A DNA stretch of 64,000 nucleotides from Hydrangea macrophylla (GCA_033977485.1 CM066993.1:32156501-32220500); one strand, 5' to 3'; counted from the stretch's first letter, positions 21,583-33,880 are shown. Notes: generated by a model not told the origin, from the letters alone. Program-made: numbers and translations.

Positions 21583-22082
21583 AGGTTGGCCATGGTTTGA
21601 TTTTCTGGTTTCTGTATGTTAGTTGACTAGGTAGCATATAACCACTTTGTCAATGCCATGGTAATCATTTCTTCAAATTTCCAGCAAACCCATATTGGGG
21701 ATACCTGTTGAAGAAAAAACAAAAAAAATAGGAATAAAAGATTTCAGTCAACTTTTTGTACGAAATTTAAAAGTCAGTATATTATTTTTTAAAAATTTAA
21801 AAACTGTCAACAATAATTAAATTTTTTTTGAAAGTCATCAAAAAATTAAACCCAAAAAAGGGAAAAGTAGATTTAAATCCCTAATTAGGGAATTGCATTG
21901 GTTTAAGGATATTTAAGTATTTCCATTTTTGTTTAGGTCCTTCATTAGAGTAATGAGCTAATTAAGGCCCCTTAGTGTTATTTTATTTTAAGCTAATGAC
22001 AATTGTACCCCTAAACATTCTCAGCCCTAGAATGCTCAGATCACTAGAGAGAGAACGAGAGAGAGACGACGGAGGGCGGCGA
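21583..22082. other. Intergenic stretch, nothing recognised
   Basis: This is AT-rich sequence with A and T homopolymer runs and no coding or element signature. Confidence 0.6.
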
Positions 22083-22200
22083 CGGTGACGGTTAGGGCCG
22101 AGGTCATAGTCGGCAGCGAAGGTTTTGTCGTTTATCGGACTCGGTGACGGTAAGGGCAGAGGTCATAGTCGGCGGCGAAGGTTTTGTCGTTTATCGGACT
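22083..22200 (+). repeat. 59-bp tandem duplication
   Basis: AGGTCATAGTCGGC begins at 22101 and again at 22160. The two units share GCGAAGGTTTTGTCGTTTAT and are locally GC-richer than their surroundings. Confidence 0.85.
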
Positions 22201-22233
22201 CGGATGTCTTCTCATACTTGAAGGTAATCCCCC

Positions 22234-22269
<36 letters not shown>
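22234..22269 (+). repeat. (CT)n(TA)n microsatellite
   Basis: A CT run is followed directly by a TA run. Confidence 0.9.
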
Positions 22270-22819
22270 CAAATTCCAATCAGATGAATGTTTTGGGTTC
22301 CTAACTTTAGTGATAACAATGGTCACGCACGCCATGGATAATTTCGTCACACACTAGTTCAGAGAGCAAACAAAACGGTTACCCCGCTTTCCAATTTCCA
22401 AAAGTATTTATCAGTACCTAGCAAGCAACATAGAAGCTGTATTTTTTTTTTTTTTTTTTTAGGATAGCTGTGTATAAAAAGATGATTTTGAGAGAAACAT
22501 TGCAAACTAATAAAGAGGCAAAAGTGTAGGGGAAGAAAAATATATAATATAGAGTATGATATATGGATATGTATGTATGTTATATGATATCCCTCTTCCC
22601 TTGACTGAAGAAATGAAGGGCATTCAATGGGGAATGGCTTCGCTATCAGAATAACAATTATAGGCAACATAAATGGGGACATCAATTTCCATCTTAACCC
22701 TGCATATGAATTTAGTCCAAAATTTCCAATCAATGGAGTATGTACTATTATCGGGTCAAATTAACCAGATGGTAATAGCTGTTCATGATCCTGTGTGTTT
22801 GTGTGTGCCCCTTATCATG

Positions 22820-22860
<41 letters not shown>
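22820..22860 (+). repeat. (TA)n(GT)n microsatellite
   Basis: A TA run is followed by a GT run, just left of the MITE at 22876. Confidence 0.9.
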
Positions 22861-22875
22861 ATTTGTGCAATTATA

Positions 22876-23206
22876 GGGGAAATTTTATAAACACCCCCTA
22901 AACTAAAAATTCAACAACCTCAATTATTAGTTTTCTTCTCAAATTGACCTCCTTAGAACGAGTGAATATTGGTTACAATGGATGTACCACGTCACTATTT
23001 ACAATTCCTCTAATAGACTGGGGAGTTGTGCTTTATATGGAGATGTTTTCCTTGTAGGTATGTGATACCAAGCCACTCGTGTAATCGTTGTAACCAATAT
23101 TTAGTCCTCAAATACCCCCCTCACAAACAGTTGAGGGGGTCACGTTGTTGAGTTTTTGTAGTTTAGGGGGTATTATTGGATGAAGGGTGTCCAAATAATT
23201 TACCCC
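22876..23206. mobile_element. Foldback MITE, 331 bp
   Basis: The ends GGGGAAATTTTATAAACACC and, from the right, GGGGTAAATTATTTGGACACC are inverted repeats, followed inward by CCCCCTAAACTA on both sides and TTCAACAACCTC-like words. Internal inverted words around TTGGTTACAA add to the hairpin. Flanks AATTATA and AATTTATA are a possible imperfect target duplication. The superfamily is not certain. Confidence 0.7.
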
Positions 23207-23480
23207 AATTTATATTTGATTTGGAACCTTATGTGTAGTTGATTAAATTCCATTAGAATGTGTAGCAGCTGTTGAGGTTCTTTGCTAGCTTGGATTTTAT
23301 ATGATCAATTCAAGCCCAAGTGGCCCAGGCCGCTGAATTGGTATCAGCTATTTTAGGTGTTGAGTATTTCTGAGCCTTGATTTTTCTGAGGCTACTGGGT
23401 TACAATAATGTGGGAAAAGTACTAAAGGTTCATTGTTTGGATTCTTGTAATGAGAGGGTAAGTGCTTGATGTGTTGGGTT

Positions 23481-23698
23481 AAGGGTCTGTTTGGAAACTT
23501 AAAGAGTTGGTAATGTGGCTCGTAGGTAAATTAGTTCTATAAAGTTTAGTATTTGGTGAATGTCCATTTAGTGCACAAAAGTCTATGCTTGGTCTAATTC
23601 TCTCTCTTAAAATGATTGTGTTAAACCAACATATGAATACTAGAATTTGAGACTAAGACTGAACCATATCCTACTTTATGCATTCCCATATAGGCCCT
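23481..23698. mobile_element. Tourist-like MITE, tentative
   Basis: The left end is GGGTCTGTTTGG, and the right end read inward is GGGCCTATATGGGAATGC. The right end resembles the element at 21053. Flanking TAA and TAG are an imperfect 3-bp duplication. Confidence 0.45.
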
Positions 23699-25380
23699 AG
23701 GTACGATCAATTGGAATACTAAGTGAGAATGGGGCTACAGAAGGAAATGCCTGTAGAGGGTTGCAATTGACTCAAGAAAACCTTCTTTGATATTTTGTGA
23801 TAAGGGGGAAAAAGGAAAAGGAGGTCAACCGCTAAAAATATGTTATGCATTGGAGTTGCAACAATTGATATACCAAATGTTATGAAAAATATGCCTGCCA
23901 CATGTAGTGGTTTGTGGTACAACTGTAAAATCATCTGGGAAGTTAGGAACCAAATTTGGGAGTCCTATCATTACTCTATGTATTGAGGTTAGACTGATGC
24001 TCTAACATGCAACACTTATCCGACCAAAAATGTCCAATATATAAGTAGAAAGACAACCAAAGCTTTTCTGAGCTCTAATTCAGTTACGACAGTCCATTTC
24101 TTTGAGTGTAAAAAGTTTTGATGCAACCAAAATAGATTGACTAATATGTAGTCAAAAAAGAATATTGCACTAGTTCTAGGTGGGAAATATTCTTTTGAAC
24201 TTACTCTGGATAATTTTCAATGTGATTTTCATGCAAGTCTCATTATTGTATTTCATTACAATTGCTCTTCCACTTATTTTAAAATTACAATGTGCCGCGC
24301 TATTGTTTCAATAATGACTTGGTGGGCCCTTGCCTTTAAGCTGCTGCATCTGAAAAAGCTCACCTATAATGAATTCACACTTACCTCCATTTGTTTCACC
24401 CTTATGTTCAAGCTACTGATCTTATTGAGCAAGTTTGATCTTGTAAACACTTGCTTGTATTTGCAATTCTTGTAGTCTTTCAAAGAAAGCGATATCACGT
24501 ACTTGTAATTCTGATTATGGTATTTGGGTGGGAGATGCATATTAAGTTTTGGTTATAAATACTCCTACTACACAAACACATTAATTGTTTATATTGGTTT
24601 TAATGATTATGGGTTTTGGCGCTGAAATGCAAGCTAGTAAAAGTGGTAAAATTTTAATACTTGCTTTTTCTTCTCATTTGGGAATAAAATTTGTAATCCG
24701 TTGCCAATCAAGTAAAAATGGCATTACACCTTATTGCCTTCTCAGATGACACCAAAATTTTGAATGTCCTGATTATAAAATTCATTTACTTAAAACTTCA
24801 GTTATATATAACTTTGTTAACGTCATAACCCAACCCATCAAGAATAACAAACTTTTTGAGAGGGGAAAAAGGAATGAATTCAAGTAACTAACTTGTGTTT
24901 GTATAACTTTTGTTTTGATTTTATCTAATTTTTTAGTAATCATCTTTTGACTGAATGTGGATTTAGTCCAAGCTGTTTGTTGTAATTGCTTGTTGATTGG
25001 ATAATACAATTGAATTTATTTATTTATTTATTGTTTCTTCAGCTCTTCGGCATAAGACGACCCCTTCAAGTTGGCTGAAGATCTCTTCTCAGGATGTTGG
25101 TAGAACTTTAAGAAATGTCGATGAATCTTGATTGTATCTATATAATCAGCGATATAATCACAATGTGCCAAAGAATATTTGTGATTGGCTAAAAGCTACC
25201 CTTCTTTTTTTTTTTTTTTTTGGTGATTGAATTGCTAGAGCAGAAACTGTGCCAAACGGGCTCTTAGTTGGAAATTCTAGAAATTAATAAAAGAAAATGT
25301 CTGCTCAATATTTTCTATTGGTTCTCTTTAATTTCTGGATGCCCAATGGAAAATGAATTGTCTTATGGTATTGTAAATGT
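23699..25380. other. Intergenic stretch, nothing recognised
   Basis: This is AT-rich DNA without coding signal. A T-run at 25208-25221 precedes GTGCCAAACGGGCTC near 25250, a word typical of MITE ends, also present near 15465. Confidence 0.5.
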
Positions 25381-26390
25381 GGTGAAATTTGTGAAGAAGT
25401 CGAGACATATCTTTGGTAAAATAAATGTGGTGACATTGCTCTTGTGGGTTTTTTTTAAAAAGAACTTCTCTGAGCACCAAACCATAAAAGTGGCCAAAAC
25501 ATGATAAAGTTTTACCACTGGTTTAAAAGGCGGCCAAAACATAGTGAAATTTAGTCAAAACATGGTGAAATTTTAAGTAAAGGAATTTCTTTGAGCACCA
25601 AACTCAAAAAGTGCTGAAATTTGTGTTTATCAAAGTGGTAAAAATGTGATTGTGGTCTCGAGTTTCTCAAATTTCTCTACTTTTGACATCCATAATTACA
25701 TATGGTGTGAAAACATGGTAAAATTTCAGGTAAAAGAACTTTCGTCAAAACATGATGAAATTTCACCACTGTTTTAAAAGCGATCAAAATATGGTAAACT
25801 TGCAAGCAAAAAAATTTATGTCAAAACATGGTCAAATTTTACCATTGTTTTAAAACTCGGTCAAAACATGGTGAAATTTAAAACAAAAGAGCTTATGTCG
25901 AAACGTGTTAAAATGCGGTCAAAATATGCATGGTGAAATTTCAAGTAAAAGAACTGTCAAAAAAAAAAATGTGGTGAAATTTTACCACTTTTTTAAAAGG
26001 TAGTCAAAATATGATAAAATTTCAAGCAAAAGAATTTCTGTCAAAATATGGTGAAATTTCACCATTATTTTAAAAGTCAGTCAAAATATAGGGAAATTTA
26101 AAGCAAAAGAACTTTTATCAAAGCGTGATAAAATTTCACCACTGTTTTAGGCGGTCCAAACATGGGGAAATTTCAAACAAAGAACTTATCAAAGAACCAA
26201 ACCATCAAAGTGGTGAAATTTCACCAAAATTTGAAGAGTGGTGAAATTTTTATCAATAACGATTTTGTTTTTTTTTGTTTATGATAATTATACCCCTATT
26301 TAAAGTGGTGAAATTTCATCAAATTTTGAAAAATGGTGAAATTTTATCAAATTTTTAGAAGTGGTAAAATTTTAAAAAAATGGTGCTCAA
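25380..26390 (+). repeat. Degenerate tandem array based on GGTGAAATTTCACC
   Basis: About a dozen diverged units of roughly 75-85 bp carry TCAAAACATGGTGAAATTT, then ACCACTGTTTTAAAA, then GGTC, and CAAGCAAAAGAACTT. The core GGTGAAATTTCACC is a perfect 14-bp palindrome. Units vary in length and spacing, so this is an old satellite-like or foldback array. No gene was seen in it. Confidence 0.75.
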
Positions 26391-26984
26391 CAAACAAACA
26401 AAACTATGCCCCCCACCCCAACAAAAAAATAAAAATAAAGAATAAATAAATAATAAATAAATAAAATCCAAAGAAACAAACATAACTCACCATTTCACAC
26501 ATGGATTGATCACCAAAAAAAGAATTTTGGAATAGATAATTCCATTAATTGCCATAAAAAAAATAACAGACTGCTGACCACTAACCACTTGGTTATCAGA
26601 TTTCAAATTTGAAATTCCACTAACCACTTGTCATGATCTCCCTAAAAGGAGGGGGCAAGTGGATGGCTGAGATTAAATGGTCACACCATATCAGCATGCT
26701 GACGTGGCGTGACGGGCTCACTGAATAACTTCTCCTCTTAGACAATGTAAACTAAAAAAATCTTGTCTAAGACATGAATAAAAAAAAGTATTGTACTGAA
26801 AATGAGAATCCTAGCCACAAAAATTACTTTCAACGCTGAACCCAAATGCCGATTTCTGAAAATTCAACACATGGATAACCAGGCCAGGGAAAAGGAGTAA
26901 AAGTATTGTACCAGACGGAGTGTAAAAGATTAATGAAATGTCTCTCTCTCTCTATATATAACTCATCACATGGCTTCTCTGTTA

Positions 26985-27019
<35 letters not shown>

Positions 27020-27375
27020 GTGTATATATATGTATGTATCTTCCAGATGTGGCTAGTGATTGTCATTGGGGATGAGGTATATGTGGCTGGGTTTCCATGA
27101 GCATAGTAAGGAACCTTTCCGGCGGATTTCTGATAGCATAGGGGAAGGGCAACCAGCGGCGAGATTTGACGGAAGCACTGGTCGGCGGCTGGAGATCTGG
27201 AGCTAGAAGCGACAGAGATGGCGGCGAATTAGTGATGAACACAATTCAATGTGGTCGATTGTTGAGGATTGATTTTGTCGTAGGGCTTCTTATCACTGAT
27301 GAACACAGAGAGAGAGAGAGAGAGTGCGAGAGAGAGGAGAAGAGAGGGTTTACATAGAAGAAATAATGTCGTGTG
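26391..27375. other. Intergenic stretch with microsatellites
   Basis: It contains AAATA-rich sequence near 26430-26465, CT and TA runs at 26941-26953 and 26985-27019, and an AG run at 27307-27324. A GC-richer GGCGGCGA-containing patch at 27120-27240 shows no recognisable product. Confidence 0.6.
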
Positions 27376-27583
27376 TAGGGGTGAAAGAAAACCGAAATAA
27401 ACCGAACCATCGAACCGAACCGATCGGTTCGGTCGGTTTTCATAGGTGTGGTGCAGTGTACCGAACCGAATCGAACCGAAAATTAAGCCTAAAACCGAAA
27501 AAATTGAACCGAACCGAACCGAACCGTTCGGTCGGTGGAAAAACCCTCCCAAAACCGACCGAACCGAACCGATTTCACCCCTA
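27376..27583. mobile_element. hAT-like MITE, 208 bp, TSD GTCGTGTG
   Basis: The ends are TAGGGGTGAAA and, from the right, TAGGGGTGAAATCGG. The exact 8-bp duplication GTCGTGTG lies at 27368-27375 and 27584-27591. The interior consists largely of CGGTTCGG/CCGAACCG words, as in the larger element at 34764-50407. Confidence 0.85.
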
Positions 27584-28028
27584 GTCGTGTGTTTGAGAGA
27601 GAGAGAGAGTGTGTGTGTGTTTTGATTCTGTGTACACATGGGTATTAGTGTGGGGTATATTTGTCCAATAAAAATGAGGGACCTAACGAAACACATTTTT
27701 TTTAAGTTGTTCTTTAATCAATTTAATTATTATAAATTGTCCTTATATCGAATTAACCCAAAAAAAAATCAACATTTTAAAAGGTTTTTTTTTCCCCACG
27801 AAAATGGTTAATATATACCAAAAAATGGAAGTACACATGTACAAAGAGCATACCACATGATATTCAATAGGCACAAAGCATAAGGATAGGCGGCACAACA
27901 AACCACTGAAAAAGCCTCACCACGCAAGAATCAACAACTAATTACAAAAAGAAACCAAAGGAAAAGGATTGGAAAAGCCAAGAAATCCCATGCGAACAAC
28001 ACAAACCCAATACTAAACAATCACAAAA

Positions 28029-28376
28029 CTAATGCCAATTTATTAGCAGGGTATCAAGGTGACTATGCCTTTTCCATTTGCTCCTGATTTGAGCATAAAC
28101 TTGCGAGACAAAATTCTTTAATTGTTGCCCTTTAGCTGTAGAAGAGTTCTGAAAGCTTCTCTTGTTCCTTTCCTTCCATAGGCCGTAAAGGGTAATTCTC
28201 AGGCAAATCCTAGGAAACATATGTTGGGGAGTCTTTCCTTTCCAGTGCTGGATCATCCAATATACAGTACTATCCCAGGGGGTACCATTCCAATTTAGGT
28301 CACATCGAAGCATCAAGTCCTGCCAAATAAACTTAGAGTAATCACAATTAAAGAAAAGATGGTTGTGAGAATCCAT
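28029..28376 (-). pseudogene. LINE C-terminal zf-RVT fragment
   Basis: The translation has the HLFFNCDYSKFIW, LRITLYGLWKERNKR and TAKGQQLKNFVSQV blocks of the zinc-binding domain that ends many plant LINE ORF2 proteins. The Cys-rich start, CTLCLRQMDSHNHLF on extended reading, lies just upstream of this frame. It is part of the dead LINE. Confidence 0.7.
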
Positions 28377-28757
28377 TTGCCTAAGACATAAAGTACATGC
28401 AAGAGGTCCAAGTGTGAAATTGCATATTCTATCCTGTGTGGCTAGCCTATTCTAAATGGCAAGCCATAGAATAAAGTTCTGTCTAAGAGTACATCCAGAA
28501 TACCAGGCAAAAGGGTACCAGGGGACAACCGGATTAGATTGCCTAAGGTGGTTCCAAACATAAGAGAAGTTAAATTTTCCATTAGGTGAAATGGTCCATT
28601 CAATCTTATCATTTAGGCCAGTAGGTTTGTAAAAGTTGGAAAGGAGGTCACGAACCTCATTAAGGCCAAAACAATTTGAAGCAAGCCAATACCAATCAAG
28701 CTAATAAATAATAGTTGCAACTTTAGTATTAGGAGCTATAGCAGCATCATAGGCAAT

Positions 28758-28985
28758 TCAGTTAGTATACTTCTCAAATAATGGTCCACTGGGGAGCCAA
28801 TTGTCATGCCAAAGAAAAGTATGTAAGCCATTACCAATCTTATGCCTAATTAAAGGTCTAGCAATATTTCTAAGCTTCAAGAGCTTTTTCCAATACCAAG
28901 AGCATTGTCCAGTGGCTTTCAGTTCCCAAATGCTTTTGGTTTTGATCATGTACATGTGAACCCAATGCTTCCAAAGGGAATAATT
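28758..28985 (-). pseudogene. LINE ORF2 fragment next to the solo LTR
   Basis: It encodes SIWELKATGQCSWYWKKLLK and HDNWLPSGPLFEKY, typical of the region between reverse transcriptase and zf-RVT in plant LINEs. The solo LTR at 28986 cuts it from the rest. Confidence 0.65.
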
Positions 28986-29718
28986 TGTAATAACCTGCAT
29001 TTTTATTTCATAATTAAATTCAATTGTATTGTTTACTCTTATTTTAATTTCAATCCTCATGTGTTAAAATCTTGTGACTTGCCTTATTTCATATTTGTAA
29101 TTCTTTTGGGATCAAAATGCGATTTTATAAAAATTAGTAATACCTGTGTTGGATTTCAAAACTGTATTTCAAAACGGTGAAAATAATTTCTATTGACTCA
29201 ATCAGTATTTTTATGAAACCGGGAAATTAATTCGTACACAAAAATGAATTTTTCGTATTTTTGTGACAAACACCGTGTCACGAAAATACCAGTTTATGTC
29301 TAAAACTGTCCACGCTGCGTCAAACTTGCACAACTTTTGGACATGACATAAAACACGAGGTGACATACACTTTACTTTCCATTTATGGCAAACTAATGAT
29401 TTCCTTAGGCTTTGTTTGGAAATGTATAATTTGTGTGGGTTGAGTTTTGCCTAATAACTAAGTTTCCCAAACACCCACAATTTGACCCCTACACATCTAA
29501 TTGCCCCCTACTCTCATATACAATAGGTTATACATGTATTATACGTATATACATAAACTGATTTTAGGAATTAACACCATTTTGTAGAGTGAAAGTTAAG
29601 AGACTTGGCCTCCAAGTTCAATGCTTGTTGTGTTTATTTATACACCTCACTCTTCATCACACACACACAATCTGGGTTTCCAAAGCTATCACACAGAGAG
29701 TTTAATTTCAAAAAATTT

Positions 29719-29719
<1 letters not shown>

Positions 29720-29756
<37 letters not shown>
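29720..29756 (+). repeat. (GA)n microsatellite
   Basis: An uninterrupted GA run lies in the solo LTR. Confidence 0.9.
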
Positions 29757-29761
<5 letters not shown>

Positions 29762-30739
29762 CCCAACCTCCATAGCCTAGCTTCAATTGGAGATTCTTGT
29801 TCTCATATTCTTTCTCAACAAATTTCTACTCTCTGATTCTCAGTGAGTATTTTTAAAATCACTCCCAATGTAATTCGTACTTAATTTCATGTTGTATGTA
29901 TGTATCTATTAATTACCATTGCTGATTTTCATAAAAGCTTGAAATTTGAGAAAGAGTGATTTTACAAACTTAATCAAAACAAGTTTTTAGAGATGATTTA
30001 GGAAGATTATAGTTCCTAGAAGCTATTGTTCAAGTGTTGAAGTCTAATTCATCCACATAAAAAAGTACATAAGAAATTAAGTTTTGACAACTTTTAATTT
30101 TCCATAAAATTTGAGAGCTATAGTTTGTTTCATGTTAAATTGATTTCATATTCATAATCCTTGTGAAAAACTAAAGCGAATCATATATTACATGTCCTAT
30201 GAATTGTTGGATTTGAAAATGGGTCAAAAAGACCCCTGAAATCTGAAACAGAGCAATCTGACGAGGAAGAAGAAGCCTCAGCATTAACTCGCGCGCGCGA
30301 TCGCGCGAGCGGACCGTGCGAGCGACCCATCGCGCGAGCGGCCCGCGCGCGCGAGCCCTGTGATTTTCTGGCAGTTGGAAATTTTTATAATGGAAAATGA
30401 AAAATAGGCAGATCGCGCGAGCGGCCCGCGCGCGCGCGACCTGTCAGTTTATGGTTTTTGTTTGTTTTCTATTAAGGGACTGTTTGGTTCAACTTTTAAG
30501 GACTGTTAAGGTTGTGTTTGGGAAATTTATTAAAACTGACTCCTATTTGATTATGTTTGAACAATTAGGACGATGTATTGCGACTTATCAATCCCCGTAC
30601 ATACGTTGTTCCTTTAATTCATTAAATTCCTTTATGTTTAAGGTTCATGACATACATGTGGAGTCAGTTGTACATGCATGTGGGTGTCAGTCAGTGGGGA
30701 AAAGAGTAATGGTCAGTGTGGAAAAGAGTATGAGATTGA

Positions 30740-31105
30740 GATTGAGATTGTGTTGTGGACACTCCCTGGTAAGTGAGTACTAAAGTGTGTTGTGATTGAG
30801 ATTGCGGCGAGGGTGTCTTTGAAATGCGATGGTTGAAAAATTGGACACTCCCTGACGACCATGGTAGCGTTAAAGTGTGTGACGCCGAACTTGGACATTC
30901 CCTGGCACCCATGGTAGTGCTAAAGTGTGGCCTACGGACACTCCCTGATACCCGAGTCTGGATACTGCGTGAGGGTTCCTCCGCTATTTGCATGGCGGAT
31001 TAGGTATTCAAACTGTGAGGCATTGGACACTCCCTGGTACCCCGGACCAAAGTGTGAGGCAAACTGGACATTCGCTGGCACCCCTGTGCTAAAGTGTGGC
31101 TATCG
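30740..31105 (+). repeat. GGACACTCCCTGG/TAAAGTGTG minisatellite in the solo LTR
   Basis: About six irregular units carry GGACACTCCCTGG or GGACATTCCCTGG, then a CCATGGTAG- or CCC-containing spacer, then AAAGTGTG. Unit length varies from about 50 to 90 bp. Confidence 0.75.
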
Positions 31106-32104
31106 GAGTATTTCAAAGATACTGGTGTGAGATAATGGATTGTTGTGTTTGTCGAGAGAAAAGAGTCGGTAAGATGAGTGTGGTGCATTGTCTCATACAC
31201 GGTCATATGTTTTAATGAATGAACGACTTTTAAATATATTCCCTGTTATTTTTATAATTGAATTCTTTCCATGATTAAACTATTGATTTTACAAAACTTA
31301 AAAAGAGAAAATTTGTAAATGGGTATGTTTTACATTCAAAGTTATGTTTTTAATATTCACCAGCTTCTTGAAGCTGACGACGTCGATGCGTCCTGAACAT
31401 TCGTGTTCAGGCTTTTCAGGTTATGATCAAGCTGAACAGTACAATTATGCTAATTGAGAACGGCTGCTTTGAAGAGAAACTGTTATCAATATTATATGCT
31501 TTAAGTTATGAACCGTTTTGTAATAAGGAAGACTGTAATAGACATTAAGTTATTGTTTTGTTTCAAGGCGGTCTGTGCCTTTAGATGACTCGTGCTATAA
31601 TATTTATTAAGTTAGAAAACTTTTATAAGCCTTGATTACTCTACTCTGATTTTATGGTTTTATGTTGTTCGACGTTTGGGACGGAATCGATCCTTCAAAC
31701 TGTCGCGACCTACGGGTCCATAAAGGAAATTAAACGCTTTCCATATTTATGCTACGTCGGGGCGTGACATAATTAGTAGGATCTAGAAGGTTCCAAAGGT
31801 GTTTAAAGATTAAGCACAGTATTGGTGAGAAAAATATCCTTAAACCCGAGGCCTCCTGTTTGGTCCTGCAAACATTAGTCCAAGCCATTTTGGCTCCATG
31901 AGCTTTCTCAGTATTGTCACTCTAAAGAAATCTCCTCATAGCTTGCTCCACCAGTTTAAGAACACTTTTAGGAAGATTAAACATACCATACCAGTAAAGT
32001 TGAATTCCAGACAGGACAGAATGGATGAGTTGGGTTCTATTAGCAAAGGAAAGGGATCTGGATTTCCAAGAGTTGATCCTAGAACAACTTTTTGTGACAA
32101 GTTC

Positions 32105-32380
32105 TTAACAGTGGATCTTTTTCAATTTAGTGGTTATTAAGGGAACTCCCAAGTACTTTAAGGAAAGATTTCCTTTGGTAAATTGGAGCTCACTAAGAAT
32201 ATCAAGACCCAAATCATCATCAATCCCAGAGAAGAAAATGTAACTTTTAGAATTATTAGCTTGAAGGCCAGACAAGTCATAAAATTTATTCAAGGATTTT
32301 CTAACAAGTTTAGCAGAATCTAAATCACCATGTAATAGTATAATTAAATCATCCGCAAAGCAAAGGTGGGAACATTTCAA
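32105..32380 (-). pseudogene. LINE reverse transcriptase, FADD segment
   Basis: It encodes CFADDLIILLHGD, the catalytic palm motif, and LKYLGVPLITTKLKK, the usual continuation in plant LINEs. The preceding segment is in another frame, so a frameshift separates them. Confidence 0.8.
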
Positions 32381-32434
32381 TTTATCACATTTCCATTGGA
32401 AGGAGAAAGGGCCATTTTGAATATTAAAGTGAAG

Positions 32435-33070
32435 TTAGTTAAAGGCATCCATAATGATAACAAACAAATAGGGGGAAATGGGGTCACCCTGTCTAAGCCC
32501 TTCAGCTCCCTGAAAATACCCTACAGATTCACCATTAAAGTTAATGGAGTAACTAGGAATAGAAATACAAGCATGGATCCATTTCCCCATCCTAGGGGGA
32601 AAGCCCAAAATGTCAAGCAGATCAAAAAGGAAATTCCAACTAACATTATCATAGGTTTTCATAAGGTCAACTTTAGTTGCAGCCCTAGGCTTACCACCAA
32701 CCTTATGATAATCCCTTAAAAGGTCCTGAGCTAAAAAAGCATTGTCCCTGATTTTTCTCCCTTTAACAAAAGTAGACTGAGCTTGATCAATAATAGTTGG
32801 GAGAACCATCTGGAGCCTATTAGCTAAGATTTTGGAAATATACTTGTAGATAGTATTACAGCAAGAGATAGGCCTAAAATCCCCCATCTTAGTAGGATTG
32901 GGGACTTTAGGGATCAATGCTATACTTGTGGCATTAGATTCCTTCAGCAATTCACCAGTAGTAAAGAATTCAGTAATGGCATCAGTGACTTCAGAGCCAA
33001 CTGTAGCCCATGAGTTTTTTAAAAAGTAAGCATTAAATCCATCGGGACTTGGGGCTTTATTATCATGCAA
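32435..33070 (-). pseudogene. LINE reverse transcriptase, N-terminal two thirds
   Basis: The translation contains DNKAPSPDGFNAYFLK, SIALIPKVPNP, FRPISCCNTIYKYISKILAN, KVDLMKTYDNVSW and GLRQGDPISPYLF, all hallmarks of LINE RT fingers and palm. The first catalytic Asp, in VDLMKTYD, is present. The frame opens inside the 62-bp inverted duplication and is closed by a frameshift before the FADD segment. Confidence 0.85.
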
Positions 33071-33192
33071 GGAGAAAAAAGTCTCTTTAATCTCTACTGA
33101 AGTAGGAACTCTGTTAAGACTTTGAAAATTATTTTCAAAGTCTTAACAGAGTTCCTACTTCAGTAGAGATTAAAGAGACTTTTTTCTCCTTG
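33068..33192. repeat. Perfect 62-bp inverted duplication, 1-nt spacer
   Basis: The arms 33068-33129 and 33131-33192 are exact reverse complements around T33130. The left arm is the genuine LINE sequence, and the right arm is an inverted extra copy that adds an in-frame stop to the LINE frame coming from 33793. Confidence 0.95.
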
Positions 33193-33793
33193 AATTTTCA
33201 GAGATCTTTTTGTGAATAAAGGAACTTAAAAATTCTTTCCATGGGTAGAAATTCATAGAAGGTGAACCAAGGAGATTTTGGAAATGTCTAATAGCTTCAA
33301 TTTTTGCTTCATCAATATTACATGCAAATTGTCCATGAGGTTTTTCCAATTTGAAGATTCTTTTTCTATTTCTCCTACTTTTGATAGATTGAAAGAAATA
33401 TCTGGAGTTCTTATCTCCACATTCCAACCATTGTACTCTGGATTTTTGTCTGAGAGTTTCTTCCTCAAACCAAATAGAATGAAGAAAATTATCCATGCAC
33501 ACTTTTTGTTTAGAAATGAGATTAGTGTCATGAAGGTGATGGAGAAGCTCAGAATGGACATTTTTCAATTCTTCCCTAGCTTTATCAGCATTCAGTTTCT
33601 CTTTTCCAGAAAAAAGTCTACTAAACCTCTTCAGTTCCTGTTTGACATGTCTAAGCTTATGGCAAGCTTGGTATTGGAGAGTACCTCTGACACTAGTATT
33701 CCAAGCTTGGGGTATAGTTTCAAGGAAAAGGTCCAGATGGGTCCAAAAGTTAAAGAATTTAAAGGACCTAGCCTTCCTCAATCTTATCCACAT
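33170..33793 (-). pseudogene. LINE ORF2 linker between endonuclease and RT
   Basis: It contains WNTSVRGTLQYQACHKLRHV, EEETLRQKSRVQWLECGDKN and YFFQSIKSRRNRKRI, the conserved WLxxGDxNTxFFH-like block of plant LINEs. It ends in the inverted duplication. Confidence 0.8.
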
Positions 33794-33880
33794 AAGTAAT
33801 AAGAGGGGAGTGGTTAGATATACCTGGTTTGTGAAAGTGAGTATAGGAATCGGGAAAATTATCCAGCCAATCTTGGTTCA

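Larger units (their letters stand above)
28986..31769 (+). mobile_element. Solo LTR, 2.78 kb, TSD TAATT (Ty3/gypsy type likely)
   Basis: It begins TGTAATAACC, ends GGGGCGTGACA, and is flanked on both sides by TAATT (28981-28985 and 31770-31774), an exact 5-bp target duplication inside the LINE. It has no coding frame, primer site or second LTR, so it is best read as a solo LTR left by recombination. It contains a (GA)n run, a CG-rich block of GCGCGAGCGG words at 30284-30445 and a GGACACTCCCTGG minisatellite. Orientation + follows from the TG/CA ends and resemblance to Tekay/Del-like LTRs, which is from memory. Confidence 0.8.

Noticed and set aside
30691..31206. Ser/Thr-rich small ORFs in the solo LTR
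   Set aside because: They follow the GGACACTCCCTGG minisatellite and have no coding signal.
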